From assembly GCA_016215465.1 (NCBI GenBank), contig JACRJT010000034.1, positions 1-64,000 of the forward strand: a DNA stretch of 64,000 nucleotides. The letters are read 5' to 3'. This DNA is from Nitrososphaerota archaeon (GTDB lineage: Archaea > Thermoproteota > Nitrososphaeria > Nitrososphaerales > Nitrosopumilaceae). The first letter of the stretch is position 1. The number at the start of each line of letters is the position of its first letter. Made by a program: the position numbers and the translations under genes. The notes beneath the pieces were generated by a model that was not told the DNA's origin, searched no databases, and saw only the letters and a program-made list of their open reading frames with translations. Below, one piece after another: positions 60,392-64,000 of this stretch.

Positions 60392-60871
60392 TTGGCAAAG
60401 GTAACAATAGAAACCAAATTCGGAAAAATTGTATTTAAACTATTACCTGAAATTGCTCCAGAAACCGTTAGAAATTTTGCAAAGCTTACCGAATCTGGAT
60501 TTTATGATGGAACATTATTCCACAGAGTCATTCCTGGCTTTATGATTCAGGGGGGAGACCCAAATACCAAAAAGCCAGACAAGGGTAGGTGGGGACAAGG
60601 CGGCCCTGGCTACACAGTTAAAGCCGAATTCAATTCCCGTTCGCACTTGCGTGGAATAGTATCGATGGCAAGAGCAACGGATCCAAACAGTGCAGGCTCA
60701 CAGTTCTTTATCGTTACCACCGACAGCACATTCCTTGACAGGCAGTATACCGTATTTGGGGAGGTAATCGAGGGAATGAGCGTGGCAGATGCCATAGTCA
60801 GTCAACAGCGTGATAGAAACGATTGTCCGCTCCAAGATGTACAAATGTTAAAGGTAACAATGTCAGAATAG
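60392..60871 (+). CDS. cyclophilin-type peptidyl-prolyl isomerase
   Basis: 159 residues, TTG start. FHRVIPGFMIQGGDP (about 47-61), GSQFFIVT (about 108-115) and FGEVIEGM match the catalytic core. No signal peptide, so cytoplasmic, in contrast to the exported cyclophilin at 42146. Confidence 0.95.
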   Translation: MAKVTIETKFGKIVFKLLPEIAPETVRNFAKLTESGFYDGTLFHRVIPGFMIQGGDPNTKKPDKGRWGQGGPGYTVKAEFNSRSHLRGIVSMARATDPNSAGSQFFIVTTDSTFLDRQYTVFGEVIEGMSVADAIVSQQRDRNDCPLQDVQMLKVTMSE

Positions 60872-60876
60872 TAAAA

Positions 60877-61773
60877 ATGAAAAAAATCATTCTTGGAATC
60901 ATACTTGGCGTATTATTTTCATCAATAGGTACTGTATTTGCTCAACAAGCTACAATTGGCAACCCTGCAATACAGGTGGTAAAAATCACAATAGGTGAAG
61001 ATGGATCTGCCCATGTTATTCATGTGGTGGAACCGAGCATACAGCCTCAACAAGTAACTGTAATCCAAAATAATTTTACTAATTTACAGATAAAAGATGA
61101 GAGCGGCTCTGTTCCACAATATGGGGAAGTAAGCGGAAATGCCAAGAGCTTCATGCTCTTTCCAACAGACAAAAAAACTCTCATCGAATATGATCTAAAA
61201 AATATAGTGAAGCTAGAGGATGGAATGTGGAGATGGGACTATCTGTATCTTGCAGATACCAAATTCTATCTCCCAGAAGACGCTAATCTGATATTTGTAA
61301 ATGGAACCCCAATCAACCTTGTCGAGAAAAAGGGAGTCAACTGTCATGGTTGCCAAGTAAAACTAGAATATGAGTTGGGCCAGACAGAAATTGTAAGGCA
61401 AGTTCAATGGCAAGACAAAAAATTTGACGTCAGAATCATAACGTTGGCCGATATCTCATCATTCAAGTTTGATCAACCAAACAAAAAAATCACATTTGAT
61501 GTAACCGATGAAAACAAGTACATTACATTGCTCATACCACTTGAATTACTTTGGAATCCTTATCAAGTACTCCTTAATGGGAATGCCACATTAGATAATG
61601 AATTTTATTCAGACGGTAAAACCATGTGGCTTGGCATAAAACCTGACAAAGCAGGTACCGTAGAAATAATTGGCGTTTCAGCAGTGCCTGAATTTCCGCT
61701 AGTGTCGCTTTTGATATTTGGCTCTGCAATGATTGTTGTTGTAAGATACAAGAACAAATTTAGTCTCCGCTAG
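60877..61773 (+). CDS. exported protein with PEF-type C-terminal anchor
   Basis: 298 residues from ATG 60877 (upstream in-frame codons at 60823 overlap the cyclophilin gene). Signal peptide about 1-22 (GTVFAQQA). Residues 23-265 are beta-rich with one CHGC motif near 165. The end VPEFPLVSLLIFGSAMIVVV then basic KNK is a PEF-CTERM-like sorting signal: Pro-Glu-Phe, membrane helix, positive tail, suggesting processing by an archaeosortase-like enzyme. Function unknown. Confidence 0.78.
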   Translation: MKKIILGIILGVLFSSIGTVFAQQATIGNPAIQVVKITIGEDGSAHVIHVVEPSIQPQQVTVIQNNFTNLQIKDESGSVPQYGEVSGNAKSFMLFPTDKKTLIEYDLKNIVKLEDGMWRWDYLYLADTKFYLPEDANLIFVNGTPINLVEKKGVNCHGCQVKLEYELGQTEIVRQVQWQDKKFDVRIITLADISSFKFDQPNKKITFDVTDENKYITLLIPLELLWNPYQVLLNGNATLDNEFYSDGKTMWLGIKPDKAGTVEIIGVSAVPEFPLVSLLIFGSAMIVVVRYKNKFSLR

Positions 61774-61915
61774 AACCGCAGGAACAGAATCCATACTCGT
61801 CAATTCTTACATTACAGATAGGACATTTTTCCCCATAATCGACCTCCCAAGGCTCCTTACCAAACAACTTGAAATGATCGTCAATTTCCTCTGGCACGAT
61901 TCGTTTTTTTGCCAT
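61760..61915 (-). CDS. 51-residue zinc-ribbon-like protein
   Basis: ATG 61915. C30-x2-C33 and C44-x-C46 make a four-Cys zinc site (EKCPICNVRI and GFCSCGSS). The N-terminal half is charged helix. It overlaps the 3' end of the preceding convergent gene by 14 bases. A longer frame to 61948 exists but ATG 61915 starts the compact protein. Confidence 0.65.
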   Translation of the reverse strand: MAKKRIVPEEIDDHFKLFGKEPWEVDYGEKCPICNVRIDEYGFCSCGSSGD

Positions 61916-62004
61916 ATCGTTTGTTGGCAAAAAATAGTATAATAGCATTCAATGATACAAAATCAAAATTGTGAATTTATTAATAGAAATGGCCCGATCA
62001 ATCT

Positions 62005-62196
62005 ATGGAGTGTGACTGTGGGTGTCATTGCATAAGGTGCAAGAGCACAGACCTTGAGTCATTTCAAGTGGGAAATACGGAATCTGATGGGTATTTTGAT
62101 ATGCACCATACCTGTAAAAAATGCAATACGCATTTTGATCATCTGGACGGTACTGTTTTTGCCAAATGTGATATCTGCAAGTATACAATTAGCTGA
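62005..62196 (+). CDS. 63-residue Cys/His-rich zinc protein
   Basis: ATG 62005. Nine cysteines: CDCGCHCIRC at 3-12, CKKC (about 37-40) and CDIC (about 55-58), with His at 8, 34, 35, 43 and 46, enough for two or three zinc sites. No family known. It overlaps the 3' end of the next convergent gene by 8 bases. Confidence 0.65.
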   Translation: MECDCGCHCIRCKSTDLESFQVGNTESDGYFDMHHTCKKCNTHFDHLDGTVFAKCDICKYTIS

Positions 62197-62683
62197 TAAT
62201 TTGCGGTTCTTTGAAATAGTAGGTTTTGTTTTCCTGTGAGTTTTTCTCAAGTTCCTTGTGGAAGGCCATTCTTGATAGTGCTTTTGATACATCAAGTGGG
62301 CTTGCGATCCAACCATATTCTCTTAGATACTCTACTGTTTCTGAAACTGTTCTTGGTTTTGCAAAGAACAGATCTCTTTCTAGCAGTTCTATCTTACCTG
62401 GCACCTCATCTTGGCCTATGGGAGTTGGTGATGAAAATTCTGGTTCGTGCACCTCTGCATCATTTAGTATCTTTAGGTAATCCAAATTTGCCTGATATGC
62501 CTGTGTTATTTCTCTTGGCGGTTCTAACGAAATGACCTCATCACTGATAATCCTGGCCTTGCCTTCTCCAAGCCTGCTTGTAAGATCAGAAATCACTTGG
62601 CCTATTGTTTCATTATCGATGTAAAAGTCTCTAGACTCGACCTCTACCTCATTTTCACCGAATTTGAGCCTAATCTTTGCCAT
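62189..62683 (-). CDS. hypothetical protein, possible DNA-binding C-terminus
   Basis: 164 residues from ATG 62683 (MAKIRLKFGENEVEVES). An N-terminal beta unit (1-40) is followed by a linker, and the C-terminus (RTVSETVEYLREYGWIASPL, then DVSKALSRMAFHKELEK) looks like a winged helix. The first part recalls thaumarchaeal and crenarchaeal paired proteins of unknown function. Regulator is a guess. Confidence 0.6.
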   Translation of the reverse strand: MAKIRLKFGENEVEVESRDFYIDNETIGQVISDLTSRLGEGKARIISDEVISLEPPREITQAYQANLDYLKILNDAEVHEPEFSSPTPIGQDEVPGKIELLERDLFFAKPRTVSETVEYLREYGWIASPLDVSKALSRMAFHKELEKNSQENKTYYFKEPQIIS

Positions 62684-62816
62684 TTGTATTAAAAACGACA
62701 AATTTTCATTTATTCTACTAGCTCTAAGTAGCTTTAAGATTGGATCAAAAATTTTACACATCTTATCGGAAATTTTTTGCCCCAGTTATAGAAAAACAAA
62801 TTTTTGATCATTAGGC

Positions 62817-63263
62817 ATGGGTAAAAAAGCACTTGCCGCCATTCTGGTTATAATAGGCATTGCTGTATTTGGATATACTCAATATGCGTCAGCTTCTCAG
62901 ATTAGCGTTGCAATAACTAGCAGCAAATTAATTGAAAAAACCGACAAAGGCTCATTATACAATCTGGAGCTAGAATTCAAAAACCCATCATTATTGATGC
63001 TTAATGCAGGAAAAACCGATTTTACGTTATCGACTGAGGATAAAACGCTAGGTGGTGGAACCTTGGATCCGTTCATGCTTCCAGCGATGGGGAAGATTAC
63101 AACAAATGGTATCTTTTTAAAAGATCAGAGCACTGATTCTAAGAATCCTCAGGTAAAGATCTCTGGAACCACAAAATACCAGTTGCTGTTTGCCACACTT
63201 GATGTGCCATTCACGTACTATCCAACGCAGGACCAAACTAGAGAATTTATACAAGACTCTTAA
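62817..63263 (+). CDS. LEA14-like exported protein
   Basis: 148 residues, ATG 62817. Membrane anchor about 5-22, then the LEA/WHy-like core (NLELEFKNPSLLMLNAGKTD, TKYQLLFATLDVPFTYYPTQ). Same general type as 56620-57114. The PfkB-family gene starts 12 bases after the stop. Confidence 0.72.
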   Translation: MGKKALAAILVIIGIAVFGYTQYASASQISVAITSSKLIEKTDKGSLYNLELEFKNPSLLMLNAGKTDFTLSTEDKTLGGGTLDPFMLPAMGKITTNGIFLKDQSTDSKNPQVKISGTTKYQLLFATLDVPFTYYPTQDQTREFIQDS

Positions 63264-63275
63264 TTTTTCCAAATA

Positions 63276-64000
63276 ATGCTTACTGTTTTTGGATCAACTG
63301 CGCTAGATACCATACGAACTCCAAGCAAAGTTCTCAAGGATGTCTTAGGCGGTGCGGCGACGTTTGCCGGAATCTCTGCCAGTTTCTTTGTGGACACTGG
63401 ATTAATCGCAGTAGTTGGAAGCGATTTTCCAAAAAAATATCACGACATACTTGGAAAATATCTTGATTTGCAGGGATTTGTGATTCAAAAAGGAAAAACG
63501 TTTCGTTATGATGGCAGTTATGATCAAACCCTCAGTACCAGAACAACAAATAAGACTGAGCTGAATGTTCTTGGTACGTTCAAGCCAGAGGTTCCTGACT
63601 CTTATAAAAAATCGGAATTTGTATACCTTGCAAACAATGATCCTGATCAAAATTCATCACTGATACGGGAATTTGACAACATAAAATTTTCAATGTGTGA
63701 TACCATAGAATTTTGGATTTCAACAAAACGTAACTCTGTCATAAAGATGATAAAAAATGTAGATGCCGTTGTGATTAATGACGAGGAAGCAAAACTTCTC
63801 ACAAAAGAACACAATTTGATCAAATGTGCAAAAAAGATGATGAGTTGGGGTGCAAAATATATAATCATCAAAAAGGGCGAGCATGGATCGCTTCTCTTTT
63901 TTGACGACGTTATTTTTCCATCCGTTGCGTTTTCGCTTGAAGACATTATAGATCCAACTGGAGCTGGCGACTCGTTTGCAGGCGCAATGATTGGTTATTT
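63276..64000 (+). CDS. PfkB-family carbohydrate/nucleoside kinase, partial at right edge
   Basis: ATG 63276; about 241 residues visible and still open at the edge. GGAATFAGISASFF near the start matches the substrate motif, AVVINDEEAKLL near 165 is typical of the family, and DPTGAGDSFAGA (about 226-237) is the anion hole/catalytic Asp motif. Ribokinase, adenosine or inosine kinase are candidates; substrate unknown. C-terminus outside the window. Confidence 0.9.
   Translation, partial: MLTVFGSTALDTIRTPSKVLKDVLGGAATFAGISASFFVDTGLIAVVGSDFPKKYHDILGKYLDLQGFVIQKGKTFRYDGSYDQTLSTRTTNKTELNVLGTFKPEVPDSYKKSEFVYLANNDPDQNSSLIREFDNIKFSMCDTIEFWISTKRNSVIKMIKNVDAVVINDEEAKLLTKEHNLIKCAKKMMSWGAKYIIIKKGEHGSLLFFDDVIFPSVAFSLEDIIDPTGAGDSFAGAMIGY

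Noticed and set aside
1-64000. CRISPR array
   Set aside because: No regularly spaced direct repeats of 24-37 bases and no cas genes were noticed anywhere in the window.

Overview
The window comes from an ammonia-oxidiser-type thaumarchaeon (Nitrososphaeria, most like the Nitrosopumilales). The gene set is archaeal: TFB, PolD subunits DP1 and DP2, Orc1/Cdc6, GINS, thermosome, proteasome beta, aCPSF1/FttA, GGGP synthase and glycerol-1-phosphate dehydrogenase for ether lipids, a CdvB-like ESCRT-III protein, SepF, and an archaeal CCA-adding enzyme. AT-rich DNA, many leaderless genes with a TATA box about 25-30 bases before the start, frequent TTG/GTG starts, cobalamin genes (CbiE, BluB), LEA14-like and cupredoxin-like exported proteins and a CFI-box protein all fit Thaumarchaeota. 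No amo genes are in view, so species-level placement is not possible.

Layout. 1-7.3 kb: partial CdvB, TFB, SDR enzymes, a CysQ/CysC-like pair, a hemerythrin and a phosphoesterase. 7.3-10.7 kb: a complete 3.4 kb mobile element with 49-bp perfect terminal inverted repeats and an 8-bp target duplication (CATTTGTT). It carries an IS6-like DDE transposase with an N-terminal SWIM finger, a ribbon-helix-helix regulator with an operator-like array of TACCAT half-sites, and small membrane or zinc-binding passengers. 10.8-11.5 kb: small genes, including tiny Cys/His-rich proteins too short for normal gene calling. 11.6-20.6 kb: nucleotide and RNA metabolism (PRPP synthase, Trm-G10 type methylase, RNase Z, ThpR, CCA enzyme), sirtuin, fluoride channel, a kinase and a DNA glycosylase. 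20.6-34 kb: exported protein, tRNA-Pro, oxidoreductases, GINS, glutamine synthetase, thermosome, SHMT, DP2 and GGGP synthase. 34-39.3 kb: regulators, then a probable replication origin (about 35.8-36.6 kb) beside cdc6 and DP1. 39.3-50.7 kb: membrane and exported proteins, CbiE, cyclophilin/CFI-box fusion, M24 peptidase, SepF, FttA. 50.7-64 kb: proteasome beta, G1P dehydrogenase, FKBP, aminotransferase, NMN adenylyltransferase, RtcA, tRNA-Val, BluB, an intron-containing tRNA-Arg, small regulators and a truncated PfkB kinase.

The most rewarding regions are the cargo-bearing IS6-like transposon, the origin with ORB-like boxes and a cluster of GTTAAC sites, the branched structured-RNA candidate at 2.4 kb, the D-loop intron in tRNA-Arg, and the recurring family of 31-69-residue Cys/His microproteins. 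All calls come from reading the sequence; no database search was run.
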